Shown: piece by piece, positions 1-8,414 of the stretch
Numbering within the stretch: position 1 is the stretch's first letter
Layout of the letters: each line of letters begins with the position of its first letter
NCBI GenBank assembly: GCA_944326855.1
Contig: CALVFO010000054.1
Span: forward strand, 16,913-80,912
DNA length: 64,000 nt
Reading direction: 5' to 3'
DNA from: an uncultured Alistipes sp.
Lineage (GTDB): Bacteria > Bacteroidota > Bacteroidia > Bacteroidales > Rikenellaceae
Made by a program: the position numbers and the translations under genes
Notes under the pieces: generated by a model
The model's database searches: none
Told to the model about the DNA's origin: nothing
Seen by the model: the letters and a program-made list of their open reading frames with translations, nothing else

Positions 1-705
1 GTGAATATGGTGACTCCTGCGTTGTTGGATCGTTTCCCGACTCCCCGTCATCTGGCACAAGCCGAACCCGAAGATATTTATCCCTATATCAAAAGTGTCT
101 CCTATCCCAATAGTAAGGCACAGCATCTTTCGGGCATGGCCCGTAAATTGGTTTCCGATTTCGGGGGCGAGGTGCCGGACGACCTGGAGGCCCTGCAAAC
201 ATTGCCCGGAGTGGGCCGAAAAACCGCTAACGTCATGGGAATTATCATGTTCGGGAAGTCGGTGATGCCGGTCGATACGCATGTCTTTCGGGTATCGGAT
301 CGATTGGGCCTAACAACCGGAGCCAAGAATCCCTTACAGGCCGAACAGCAGTTGACGGCCGGTTTCCCGACCGAGTGGTTGCCGGTGGCCCACCATTGGC
401 TGATTCTGCACGGTCGTTACGTTTGTCTGGCCCGCAAACCTCATTGTGAGGCCTGTGGACTGACTCCCTGGTGCCGTTATTATGCGACCGAAATGGCAGA
501 TCTCGAAACAACCGCTTCAACACAGAAGCATGCCGTTTCAAAAAAGGCTCCTCAAAAAACGGGAAAAATCCGCCCCGGAAATCGAACGGCGGATGCTCGA
601 CCCACCTCTGCTGGGAAAGCGGCCGCGGATGCCGAGCCCTCCCTCCGGGAAGATACCGAGCTTACGGCGACCCGGAAACAAAAATCTCATCGTAAAACCG
701 AATAG
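1..705 (+). CDS. nth: Endonuclease III, 5' truncated by window edge
   Basis: DNA repair glycosylase/AP lyase that removes oxidised pyrimidines. The visible part starts about 45-50 residues into the family, so the true start lies upstream and the in-frame GTG at base 1 is not the start. Counting from base 1, the helix-hairpin-helix LPGVGRKTANV carries the catalytic Lys74, VDTH carries catalytic Asp92, and Cys142, 149, 152 and 158 form the C-X6-C-X2-C-X5-C site for a [4Fe-4S] cluster. After the cluster there is a basic, Ser/Thr/Ala-rich tail of about 75 residues that E. coli Nth lacks; it looks disordered. The next gene begins 27 bp downstream. Confidence 0.93.
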   Translation: MNMVTPALLDRFPTPRHLAQAEPEDIYPYIKSVSYPNSKAQHLSGMARKLVSDFGGEVPDDLEALQTLPGVGRKTANVMGIIMFGKSVMPVDTHVFRVSDRLGLTTGAKNPLQAEQQLTAGFPTEWLPVAHHWLILHGRYVCLARKPHCEACGLTPWCRYYATEMADLETTASTQKHAVSKKAPQKTGKIRPGNRTADARPTSAGKAAADAEPSLREDTELTATRKQKSHRKTE

Positions 706-732
706 CGGGTTCCTCGCTTTGAATGCTGCTTT

Positions 733-2211
733 ATGCGTTGGTCTGTTTTCGTTTGGATCGTGGGTTTGCTGGCTGTCTCATGCAGTCGGACCCACTCTCC
801 TGACCCTTCGCCTCACAAAACAGCCAATGAATGGATCTTCGAACAGATGCAGGAGCATTATCTGTACAGTGAACGGTTCGAAACCTTGATCGATACGGAT
901 TATTCGCTCTCGAGTCAGGACTTTTTTGTTTCGTTGCTCAGTACGCATCCGGAGGATAATGACGGGAAACATCCCAATCCGGTCACCGGTAAGGATTACT
1001 TTTACTCGTATATGAGCGAAAGCAGTTTGACCCGTGTCATAGGCAGCCATGTGTTCAGTTACGGGATCGAATATCTGCTGTATGAGTTCGACGACGGTAC
1101 GGCATTGCTTCGGGTCTTGTATGTGGCCCGGGGATCGGTGGCTGAACAGGCCGGTATTCGTCGCGGCGACTGGATTTCCCGAATCGGCGACGAGGAAGTC
1201 TCATCGGGCAATTATCGACGGGCTCAAAACGGTGGGGCATTGACCCTGACGGTGGGACAGCGCGATTACGATGCGTCCGGGGATTGGGATTGGTGCCCGG
1301 GCAGTCCGTATGTCGTAACCCTTTCGGCGGCGACTCTGCTCGAAAATTCGCCGGTTTATGTGGCAGCCGGTCCCGATCGTTTGGGTATCCCGGGTGTGGC
1401 TTATCTGGCCTATCATGAATTCAACTCCGGACCCGGAGGTTTTGAAGACAAACAGTTCGACAATGAACTGAAAGAGGCTTTCGCTGATTTTAAAAGCCAG
1501 AATGTGCAGGAACTGATTCTCGATTTGCGTTACAACCCGGGCGGGTATACCGAATGCTGTCGTTTGTTGAGCAGCCTGATCGTGCCGCAATCCGGACTCG
1601 GTGACGTATTTGCCATTTACCGGTACAATGCCTCCCGGCAGGAAGCCCACGAAAGTCCTCAAACGCAATATTTTATGGAATCCGAGGAGGTGTCCGGTTC
1701 TCATCTCGATCTGTATCGGTTGTGGGTGATTATCGGGATGCATACGGCTTCTTCCAGTGAGTTGTTGATCAATTCGTTGATTCCGTATCTGGAGGTTTTG
1801 ACCGTCGGAAGCACTTCGGAAGGGAAAAATGTCGGCAGTTATGAAATTGCCAGCGCCCAATACGGGCTGTCCCTTTATCCGATTACGTTTCAAACATATA
1901 ACCGCCAGAACGAGTCCGATTACCAGAACGGTTTTACGCCTCGTTATCCGCTGGATGAACTCTTTGCGCCGGGAAACGCCTACCGACCGATGAAAGATCT
2001 GGGGGATCCTCAGGAGTTGCTGTTGTCCTATGTGCTCTCGTTGATGGAGCGTTCCCAGGATGCTACGGAAGACGTTGAATCGTTGCGCCTGAACCGGACC
2101 CCGAACATCGAGGCCTTTCATCTGCCCCGGGTTGTCAATACTCGTTCTTCCCTGGAAGACAAACCGCTACAGGGTATGGTGGATACTATGCCCGAATGTT
2201 TTCGTCCTTGA
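733..2211 (+). CDS. S41-family (C-terminal processing) peptidase lipoprotein
   Basis: Predicted serine protease anchored as a lipoprotein. The N-terminus has a short hydrophobic signal ending in a lipobox (LLAVSC, Cys17). A PDZ-like segment (around residues 115-165, with the GSVAEQAGIRRGD motif) precedes the S41 catalytic domain, which contains LDLRYNPGG. The probable nucleophile lies in TASSSELL (Ser341 or Ser342) and the general base is probably Lys365 in TSEGKNVGS, matching the Ser/Lys dyad of the family. Bacteroidota encode many such lipoproteins with unknown substrates. It lies 27 bp after nth and 24 bp before the next gene, so the three may be co-transcribed. Confidence 0.87.
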   Translation: MRWSVFVWIVGLLAVSCSRTHSPDPSPHKTANEWIFEQMQEHYLYSERFETLIDTDYSLSSQDFFVSLLSTHPEDNDGKHPNPVTGKDYFYSYMSESSLTRVIGSHVFSYGIEYLLYEFDDGTALLRVLYVARGSVAEQAGIRRGDWISRIGDEEVSSGNYRRAQNGGALTLTVGQRDYDASGDWDWCPGSPYVVTLSAATLLENSPVYVAAGPDRLGIPGVAYLAYHEFNSGPGGFEDKQFDNELKEAFADFKSQNVQELILDLRYNPGGYTECCRLLSSLIVPQSGLGDVFAIYRYNASRQEAHESPQTQYFMESEEVSGSHLDLYRLWVIIGMHTASSSELLINSLIPYLEVLTVGSTSEGKNVGSYEIASAQYGLSLYPITFQTYNRQNESDYQNGFTPRYPLDELFAPGNAYRPMKDLGDPQELLLSYVLSLMERSQDATEDVESLRLNRTPNIEAFHLPRVVNTRSSLEDKPLQGMVDTMPECFRP

Positions 2212-2235
2212 TACATTCCCTATAAATTTTGTTTT

Positions 2236-3072
2236 ATGATTCTTCCCGAAACCCGATTGATCTGTTTTTCCCCGACGCTTACCTCACTGAAAGTGGGTAA
2301 AGCCATTGCCCAAGGAACCGGGGCACCGCGTCATACGACGCTCGATTTGACCCGTACGGCCCAAGAGGATGAAATCGTCTTGTCGTCGGATTTGCTGGCG
2401 GTGATCGTCGTTCCGGTGTATGGAGGCCAGGTGGCTCCGACGGCCTTTGTCCGTTTGCAACGCATCCGGGCGCATGGAACGCCTGCCGTATTGGTGGTCG
2501 TGTATGGTAATCGGGATTACGACGGGGCTTTGCGGGAGCTGGACGGATTGGCGCGGATGTTGGGCTTCGTGCCGGTTGCGGCCGCGACATTTGTCGGAGA
2601 ACATTCTTACAGTACGGCTCAGTGGCCGGTTGCCGCGGGACGCCCCGATAACGCCGATTTGGAACAGGCTGCGGAATTCGGTCGGGCCGTTACCCGTAAA
2701 TTGGCGACGGTATCCACCCTGGATGCCTTGCCCCCGTTGGAGGTGGGGAATATTCAGCGTCCTCGTCAGCCTTTCCTGGGCCGATTCCTTTTTATTCGGG
2801 ACTTGGTTCGTTTGCGCCGGAGCGGTCAGCCTATGCCTCAGGTGCCGACCGTCGATCCGGAACGTTGTACCCATTGCGGAGCCTGTGTCCGTTTGTGTCC
2901 GGTGGGGGCGATTGCTCCCGGGGATGAACTGCATACCGATGCGTCGATTTGCATTCGTTGTTGCGCGTGTGTCAAAGGGTGTCCGATGGAGGCCCGACGG
3001 TTCGATACTCCTTTCAGCCGTATGCTTTCTACCCGCTTCCCCGAACCTAAAGCCAATCACACCTTGTTGTGA
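2236..3072 (+). CDS. EFR1-type flavodoxin-like/ferredoxin protein
   Basis: Predicted electron-transfer protein. Residues 1 to about 165 resemble a flavodoxin-like domain (MILPETRLICFSPT start; VVPVYGGQVAP and VVVYGNRDYDGAL loops). Two [4Fe-4S] ferredoxin motifs follow: Cys211/214/217/221 in CTHCGACVRLCP and Cys239/242/245/249 in CIRCCACVKGCP, with one extra Cys243. This matches the EFR1 ferredoxin family common in anaerobes, whose redox partner is unknown. It has no signal peptide, so it is cytoplasmic. A GC-rich hairpin 27 bp after the stop probably ends the transcript. Confidence 0.85.
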   Translation: MILPETRLICFSPTLTSLKVGKAIAQGTGAPRHTTLDLTRTAQEDEIVLSSDLLAVIVVPVYGGQVAPTAFVRLQRIRAHGTPAVLVVVYGNRDYDGALRELDGLARMLGFVPVAAATFVGEHSYSTAQWPVAAGRPDNADLEQAAEFGRAVTRKLATVSTLDALPPLEVGNIQRPRQPFLGRFLFIRDLVRLRRSGQPMPQVPTVDPERCTHCGACVRLCPVGAIAPGDELHTDASICIRCCACVKGCPMEARRFDTPFSRMLSTRFPEPKANHTLL

Positions 3073-3098
3073 CCGTGGTCGGGTAGAAGAATGTCTGT

Positions 3099-3122
3099 CG
3101 GGCCGGGTTGTATCCCGGCCCG
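3099..3122 (+). terminator. Hairpin terminator after EFR1 gene
   Basis: A perfect 9-bp stem (CGGGCCGGG with CCCGGCCCG) closes a 6-nt loop and is followed by TTCGTTGG. The T tract is weak, so this is a probable rather than certain terminator. Confidence 0.5.
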
Positions 3123-3379
3123 TTCGTTGGGGAGGGATCGGGAATGCGGCGATTGGGGCATCCGAACCCGGGTGATGCAAAGACCCGGAATACCCCAATA
3201 GGGCGACCCGGGAATGCCACTAAGAAGAACGATGGGAGCACCCGAACCCGGGTGAGGTGGCCACTCGGCCCCCCCCTCTGATGCGGCGATTCGGAACTCC
3301 CGGGGCGGAAATGGTCGTTTTGATGCGAGAAATTGACCCGAAGCCGGTTTTTCGCTTTTTTATTTCGTGGCATTCTTCT

Positions 3380-3387
3380 TACCTTTA
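3380..3387 (+). promoter_or_regulatory. -7 element TACCTTTA for DHH gene
   Basis: Close to the Bacteroidota TAnnTTTG consensus, 14 bp upstream of the ATG at 3402. Its position rules out the in-frame ATG at 3333 as the translation start. Confidence 0.5.
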
Positions 3388-3401
3388 TCCCTCTAAACGT
3401 T

Positions 3402-4517
3402 ATGATCATGTTCTCTGCCGAAAAATATCTGCAATTGCGCGCTCTGTTGTCGGACGGACCCAAAAAAATCGCCTTGCTCTGTCATACCAATCCGGATGGC
3501 GATACCATCGGGGCCGCTTTGGCGTGGCGCAGTTACCTGGAAAGTCTGGGACACACGACCTGTTGCATCGCGCCGAACCGCTATCCCTATTTCCTGGAGT
3601 GGATGACCGATATCGTTCATATCGGCGTATTCAAGGAAGATCATGACGGAACCCTGGCCCGTTTTGTCGCAGGAGCGGACATTATCTTTGCCATGGATTT
3701 TAACCAAATCGGCCGCCTGGATCGTCTCACCGAAACGGTGATGGCGAATCGACAGGCTACCTGGGTGTTGATCGACCACCATCTTTATCCGCCTTTGGAA
3801 GAGTATGCCCTGGCTTTCTCCGATCCGACCGCTTGTTCGACCTCTTATATCATCTACCACATGATTACGACCCTGGCGGGCGAAGAAGCCATCACCAAGG
3901 CAATTGCCGAGTCGCTCTATGTGGGGATGATGACCGATACGGGTAACTTCTCGTTCAGTAATTTGACTTCGGGGGTATTCCGGGCTGCCGCAACGTTGAT
4001 TGACAAGGGCGTGAATGTTCCCTATGTCAACAGTGCGGTGTACAACAACTTTTCCGAAAGCCGGATGCGCCTGCTGGGATATGTCCTGCATGAGAAGATG
4101 GTGACCCGCTATCAGTATGGGGTGGCTTATGTCGGTCTGACCGAGGCGGAAATGCGGCGTTTCGATTTCCAACAGGGCGACAGCGAAGGCTTCGTCAATT
4201 TCCCGTTGTCGATCCGGGCCATTCGGATGTCGGCCATGTTTATCGAAAACAAACATAGCATTCGGGTGTCGTTGCGTTCGCGCGGCGATGTGGATGTGAA
4301 TGTGTTTGCCCGACGTTATTTCGAAGGTGGGGGACATCGTAACGCTGCGGGCGGAAAATCGTTCGTGTCGATGCCGGAAACCATCGCCCGCTTTGAAAAG
4401 GCCATTGCCGAATATTTCGGAGAAGTTTCTCCGGTGGTTCCCGCCCGTGCATACGAACTCGGCGAGCATGAAGCCGAACATGGCGGGTCGGTAGGCCCCG
4501 AATCGCCTTCGGTCTGA
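3402..4517 (+). CDS. DHH/DHHA1 phosphoesterase (NrnA-like oligoribonuclease/pAp phosphatase)
   Basis: Cytoplasmic Mn-dependent phosphoesterase of 371 residues. The DHH-family motifs are present: HTNPDGDT near residues 28-35, MDFN near 98, the DHH triad at 125-127 and a DTGNFSFSN metal-binding segment. The C-terminal DHHA1 domain ends with GGGHRNAAGG. In characterised relatives such as NrnA these domains degrade short oligoribonucleotides and dephosphorylate pAp; cyclic dinucleotide hydrolysis is an alternative in the wider family. I chose the ATG at 3402 (ATG 3408 is also possible) because a promoter element lies immediately upstream; extending to 3333 would place coding sequence over that promoter. 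Confidence 0.87.
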   Translation: MIMFSAEKYLQLRALLSDGPKKIALLCHTNPDGDTIGAALAWRSYLESLGHTTCCIAPNRYPYFLEWMTDIVHIGVFKEDHDGTLARFVAGADIIFAMDFNQIGRLDRLTETVMANRQATWVLIDHHLYPPLEEYALAFSDPTACSTSYIIYHMITTLAGEEAITKAIAESLYVGMMTDTGNFSFSNLTSGVFRAAATLIDKGVNVPYVNSAVYNNFSESRMRLLGYVLHEKMVTRYQYGVAYVGLTEAEMRRFDFQQGDSEGFVNFPLSIRAIRMSAMFIENKHSIRVSLRSRGDVDVNVFARRYFEGGGHRNAAGGKSFVSMPETIARFEKAIAEYFGEVSPVVPARAYELGEHEAEHGGSVGPESPSV

Positions 4518-4654
4518 AACCGGCTCTGTCGATCGATGCATACGAATCGTCCCGGAAGGAACGTTTGGTTTTCGGAGGAAACGCGGATCTTGTGTCCGAA
4601 AGTAGAATCGGTGAATTGAATAGGATCGGTTAATTATCGGTAAACGTGAAAGGT

Positions 4655-5302
4655 ATGTTGGGGTTGAAATCGTTGTTTTCGTCGTTGGGACGGAAGTTTT
4701 CCGAAGGATTGCGGACGCTCTATCCGCCGACCCCCAAAACGTTCGTATACGAACGGGACCGACGGTGCCGGCGAATTACCTGGGGAACGACCGTCGGATT
4801 GGCGATCCTGTTTGTGGTCATGGTGTTATTGTCGAGTCAGCAGTATTTTTCGGCCTGGCTGATTTTTTTCGTCTTGAGCGTGCTGGCGTTGGTGGTGTTG
4901 TCCATCCCGCGTTTTATCACCTTGACCGACGAGGCATTGGAAATCCATTGCGTGGTGGATTTGACCCGTATCCATGTCGAAGATATCGAATCCATCCGAC
5001 GTATCGGCCGGGAGGAGTTCCGGCACCTGACCCCTTTGCTGGGCAGTTACGGTTTCGGAGGATATTTCGGGTATTATTTCGATTTCTCCGGGTGGAATTT
5101 TTATAAGCTCTACGCCACGGAACGTAAACGATTGGTTCTCATCGAGGATATCTATGAGGATGCTTATATTGTCAGCTGTTCCGATCCCGACGCATTGGTC
5201 GCTATGGCCATCCGGGCCCGCGACCGGAAACGGGAAGAGATCTTCCGGGCTTCGATGAAAAATGAGAATCGGACCGTCCCGTCGGGAAAAACGGAATCGT
5301 AA
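4655..5302 (+). CDS. Membrane protein with PH-like domain
   Basis: Two adjacent hydrophobic segments (TVGLAILFVVMVLLSS and WLIFFVLSVLALVVLSI, roughly residues 45-85) are followed by a soluble part resembling bacterial PH domains, with ITLTDEALEIHCVVDLTRIHVEDIESIRRI and a Gly/Tyr/Phe-rich segment (LLGSYGFGGYFGYYFDFSGWNFYKLYAT). The C-terminus is charged. The function is unknown; this architecture is common in small Bacteroidota membrane proteins. An in-frame GTG at 4646 is an alternative start, adding three residues. It is a single gene with about 135 bp upstream and 270 bp of gene-free DNA downstream. Confidence 0.7.
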   Translation: MLGLKSLFSSLGRKFSEGLRTLYPPTPKTFVYERDRRCRRITWGTTVGLAILFVVMVLLSSQQYFSAWLIFFVLSVLALVVLSIPRFITLTDEALEIHCVVDLTRIHVEDIESIRRIGREEFRHLTPLLGSYGFGGYFGYYFDFSGWNFYKLYATERKRLVLIEDIYEDAYIVSCSDPDALVAMAIRARDRKREEIFRASMKNENRTVPSGKTES

Positions 5303-5575
5303 CAGAACCGCACTCTATCTGTCGGCGGGAAATCATTGAGGATTTTACAGGAAAAGGACTCTCCTTTGCGGATACGCTCGGGGGGCGAGTGAAGGTGTGG
5401 GGCGGACGGAGTCCGCGTTCTTTCGTGGAAAGGATCAGAGATCCCGTGCATTCGAGTTTCGGAAATTCGGGCCCCGGAGTTGTGTCTCCAGGCTGGAATC
5501 ATCGGACGCTGAAACCGAAAACCATATCGGCGTAGCCGTACAAGGGAAAACGAATCTTGTCGCCGGGATATTCCG

Positions 5576-6457
5576 TTAAGGAATTTCGGAAAGAATGGTT
5601 TTCCGGTAGCGGGTCGGCGTTTGTTGTGTGAGGCGTTTGAACTGTTTGTTGAAATGGGCCAAATTGTTGAACCCCACTTCGTAAGCGATTTGAGAAACGG
5701 TTAACGGAGAATAGGTGAGCAGTTTGCAGGCATGTTCGATTCGTAGTCTCGTCAGGTATTCGAACGGGGTGGTATGGGTGGCTCGTTGGAACGAACGGCA
5801 AAGGGAAGAAGGATGGGTTTGTACCTGATGAGCCAATGCCTCCAGGGTGATTTTCTCTCGAAAGTGTCGATGTAAATAGTCGTAGATTTTGGCAAGCGGT
5901 TCGTGCGGAAGAACGGGCTGATACGGGTACATCGGATAGGCGATCGGGGAAATCAGTTGGAAATTCCGGGCCATCCCCAATTGCGACAGCAACTGAAACA
6001 GGGTGAGCAGACGCTCCATGCCTTTTTGGGTGGTGAGGCGGTGCAGAAGAGTCCGGGTCCGGTTAATCAGCACGGTCGAGGTGAATTTGATGCCTTGGGC
6101 GCTTCTCGTCAAAAGCCGGTATACGGAACTATATTCGGGGATGTCCGACATCTCTTCGGGGAAAAGCCGTTGAGGGAACTGGACGATTTCACACAGACTC
6201 CTTTCCGGTTCCGTGGGGTGTGTGACTGAATTGCATAGATGCAGATGAGGTACGTGGGCTCCAATGAGAATCAACTCGCCTGCGCGATAGGCCCGAACCG
6301 CCTCTCCGACAAATTCCAACCCGTGTCCTTGGGTAATGTAGATGAGTTCATAGTCGCTGTGACGGTGCAACGGCATCGTAAAGGGTACATCTACCCGGTA
6401 ACTGAAAGAATGTCCCGCTTCGTGGAGAACGTGACGATGCAGGATGTCGGTTTTCAT
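5576..6457 (-). CDS. AraC-family transcriptional regulator
   Basis: The N-terminal half looks like a cupin sensor domain (PLHRHSDYELIYITQGHG, with several His residues), and the C-terminal 100 residues form a double helix-turn-helix DNA-binding domain (LRIEHACKLLTYSPLTVSQIAYEVGFNNLAHFNKQFKRLTQQTPTRYRK). Members with this layout usually bind a sugar or another small ligand. It is divergent from ribB with about 90 bp between the start codons, each side having its own -7 element. The ligand and targets cannot be read from the sequence; no sugar-utilisation operon adjoins it. Confidence 0.88.
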   Translation of the reverse strand: MKTDILHRHVLHEAGHSFSYRVDVPFTMPLHRHSDYELIYITQGHGLEFVGEAVRAYRAGELILIGAHVPHLHLCNSVTHPTEPERSLCEIVQFPQRLFPEEMSDIPEYSSVYRLLTRSAQGIKFTSTVLINRTRTLLHRLTTQKGMERLLTLFQLLSQLGMARNFQLISPIAYPMYPYQPVLPHEPLAKIYDYLHRHFREKITLEALAHQVQTHPSSLCRSFQRATHTTPFEYLTRLRIEHACKLLTYSPLTVSQIAYEVGFNNLAHFNKQFKRLTQQTPTRYRKTILSEIP

Positions 6458-6484
6458 GGTTTGTCAATATAGTATGTAATAGTG

Positions 6485-6492
6485 CAAATATA
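6485..6492 (-). promoter_or_regulatory. -7 element TATATTTG for araC-type gene
   Basis: On the minus strand, 27 bp upstream of the ATG at 6457; matches TAnnTTTG exactly. Confidence 0.6.
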
Positions 6493-6519
6493 GCATGAGT
6501 TTGGACGGAGAGGTGCGCT

Positions 6520-6527
6520 TATCTTTG
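6520..6527 (+). promoter_or_regulatory. -7 element TATCTTTG for ribB
   Basis: Exact match to the Bacteroidota consensus, 20 bp before ATG 6548. It argues against the TTG at 6533 as start. There is no room for an FMN riboswitch between this promoter and ribB. Confidence 0.65.
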
Positions 6528-6547
6528 AATCGTTGTTGAATCGATTT

Positions 6548-7237
6548 ATGGTAAAGCGTATGGTAAATGGAAGAGATCACTTATTGAGCGGCTATGGCAC
6601 CGGACATGAACGGGTGAAACGAGCTTTACAGGCTTTGCAGTCGGGGCGCGGTGTCTTGCTGGTGGATGATGAGGATCGGGAGAATGAAGGGGATCTGATC
6701 TTTTCGGCTTCGTGTATGCAGGTCGACGATATGGCCCTGATGATTCGTTCCTGCAGTGGAATTGTCTGTTTGTGTCTGACGCCCGAGAAAGCTCGAAGAT
6801 TGGAGCTTCCCTTTATGACCGAGCCCAATACGAGTCGTTTTGGAACGGCTTTCACGGTTTCGATCGAGGCGGCCCGGGACGTGACGACGGGCGTTTCGGC
6901 AGCGGATCGGATAACGACAATTCGCAGAGCGATTTCTCGAGAATGTCGTCCGGACGATCTGGCCCGACCGGGACATGTTTTCCCGCTTGTTGCCCGACCC
7001 GACGGAGTCTTTGAACGAAAAGGTCATACTGAGGGAAGCGTCGATCTGATGCGTCTGGCCCAATTACCTCCCTATGCGGTGTTGTGTGAATTGACGAACG
7101 AGGACGGCACCGTGGCCCGATTGCCGGAGATCGTGGCGTTTGCTCGTGAACATGCTTTCCCGGTCGTTACGGTGGAGGACATTGTCGATTATCGGAGGAA
7201 GATTCGCCATCAGGATTCGGCTACCGATCACCGATAG
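6548..7237 (+). CDS. ribB: 3,4-dihydroxy-2-butanone 4-phosphate synthase
   Basis: Riboflavin biosynthesis enzyme that converts ribulose 5-phosphate to 3,4-dihydroxy-2-butanone 4-phosphate plus formate. The signature acidic motif [10 protein letters not shown] lies at residues 40-49, followed by [25 protein letters not shown] and [10 protein letters not shown], and the [13 protein letters not shown] substrate segment. At about 229 residues it is a standalone E. coli-type RibB, not the RibBA fusion with GTP cyclohydrolase II. The start at ATG 6548 is set by the promoter just upstream; ATG 6560 is an alternative. No other riboflavin gene is nearby. Confidence 0.93.
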   Translation: MVKRMVNGRDHLLSGYGTGHERVKRALQALQSGRGVLLVDDEDRENEGDLIFSASCMQVDDMALMIRSCSGIVCLCLTPEKARRLELPFMTEPNTSRFGTAFTVSIEAARDVTTGVSAADRITTIRRAISRECRPDDLARPGHVFPLVARPDGVFERKGHTEGSVDLMRLAQLPPYAVLCELTNEDGTVARLPEIVAFAREHAFPVVTVEDIVDYRRKIRHQDSATDHR

Positions 7238-7290
7238 GGGATTCTGTGTCGGATCGGGGCTCTTCGTCCGTTCGATTTCGGATGGAGGGC

Positions 7291-8268
7291 TTATGGGCAA
7301 CCGTGTCCGATCGCTTGCAGATAATATTCCAACGGGCGGATCGAATCGACATACAAAAGTTGCTTGTCGATACCCATTCGGTCGAACAATCTCATCAGGT
7401 TATAACCCGTTACGAAAAAGTAACCCGAACGGTCGGTGTCGTACAGCCAGGTATCTTTTTCGGAATAGCTCCCGAGATGGAATCCGGCCTCGGCTTCGAT
7501 GTAGCGTGCCATCCCTTCCATGAGCTCGAAAAATTCCTCATCCCGAACCGTACTGTCGCCTAGCTCGAGGGCCATGCGCTCCTTACGGGCCGCTCTCCGG
7601 GTCAGAAACGTATGGATACATGCGGCCCGAAGAGTCGAGTCTTCCGCAGACAGCGCTTCGAGCAGGGCTTCGTTTTCAGCCCGAATCGCCCGGTCGAACC
7701 AATCGATACGTTTGTGCAGCCGTTCGAGTTCATTTTCGGGGAGTGAGGGCAATTTGTCAGCCACGTTGCGGCAAAAGGCGCGATGGGAATACTGATACCC
7801 ATGGGCATATTCGTGCAGCACCATCGGGATCCAGGCTTGGTCCGAGGTCACGTCCGGGACCATGCGGACGACGATTTCGGGCGAAGAACAAACGATATAG
7901 GGACGCAGGTAATCGGATCTCGTCGAGTCGAAAAACTCGAGCGAGGTCTCCATGTGAAAAGGCAATGAATCGGGCAACGGCATTTTATGAAGACGAAATC
8001 CCGGCTGTTCGTGCACCAGCCTGGCTCCGAGCGAGTCACCGAAATCGGGCGGAAGATTGAGCCCGTAGCAGGCCGTATCGGTATAATACAGCATCGGAAC
8101 GTCGTACTCGGGGGCGCCAAATTCCGGCCACACGTCGGCGATCTGCTGACGACACTCGCGCACGGCGAACAGGCGTTCGAGAATCGCCTCTTCCGGTCCT
8201 TTTAATGTCGGCCGGGCGGTACAGGCCGCCAGGAGCAAAACCATCAAACTGCCATACAACGTCTTCAT
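7291..8268 (-). CDS. Predicted zincin-like lipoprotein with HEYAH motif
   Basis: A lipobox signal (MKTLYGSLMVLLLAAC, Cys16) marks a lipoprotein of 325 residues. Residues 152-156 are HEYAH in the context WIPMVLHEYAHGYQYSHR, the HExxH zinc-binding and catalytic signature of zincin metallopeptidases. A third ligand could be a Glu in the following helices (ENELERL or AENEALLEAL), or in FELMEGMARYIEAEAG near residue 265; I cannot decide which. The gene is convergent with ribB (53 bp between stops). I do not recognise a named family, so peptidase activity is inferred from the motif. Confidence 0.65.
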   Translation of the reverse strand: MKTLYGSLMVLLLAACTARPTLKGPEEAILERLFAVRECRQQIADVWPEFGAPEYDVPMLYYTDTACYGLNLPPDFGDSLGARLVHEQPGFRLHKMPLPDSLPFHMETSLEFFDSTRSDYLRPYIVCSSPEIVVRMVPDVTSDQAWIPMVLHEYAHGYQYSHRAFCRNVADKLPSLPENELERLHKRIDWFDRAIRAENEALLEALSAEDSTLRAACIHTFLTRRAARKERMALELGDSTVRDEEFFELMEGMARYIEAEAGFHLGSYSEKDTWLYDTDRSGYFFVTGYNLMRLFDRMGIDKQLLYVDSIRPLEYYLQAIGHGCP

Positions 8269-8414
8269 ACATAATCGATTTTTCGTTTATGCAGCTCCCG
8301 TCATCCGATCCTTTCCCCCCGAAAGACGGAAAGATGCTTTCCTTATTCTAAGTCACCCTCAGGCTTTTCGATGGTTGTTCCGCCGTTCGGACAGCGGGTT
8401 GCCCTTCCCAGGCA

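Larger units (their letters stand above)
3073..3401. other. Gene-free gap with short direct repeats
   Basis: No convincing gene on either strand. Apart from the hairpin at 3099-3122 it holds two exact copies of the 14-mer CCGAACCCGGGTGA (3162-3175 and 3242-3255) and two copies of ATGCGGCGATT (3144-3154 and 3281-3291), suggesting local duplication. Its right end carries the promoter of the DHH gene. Confidence 0.6.

Noticed and set aside
6458-6547. FMN riboswitch upstream of ribB
   Set aside because: The araC-ribB gap is only 90 bp and holds two promoters; no FMN aptamer could fit.
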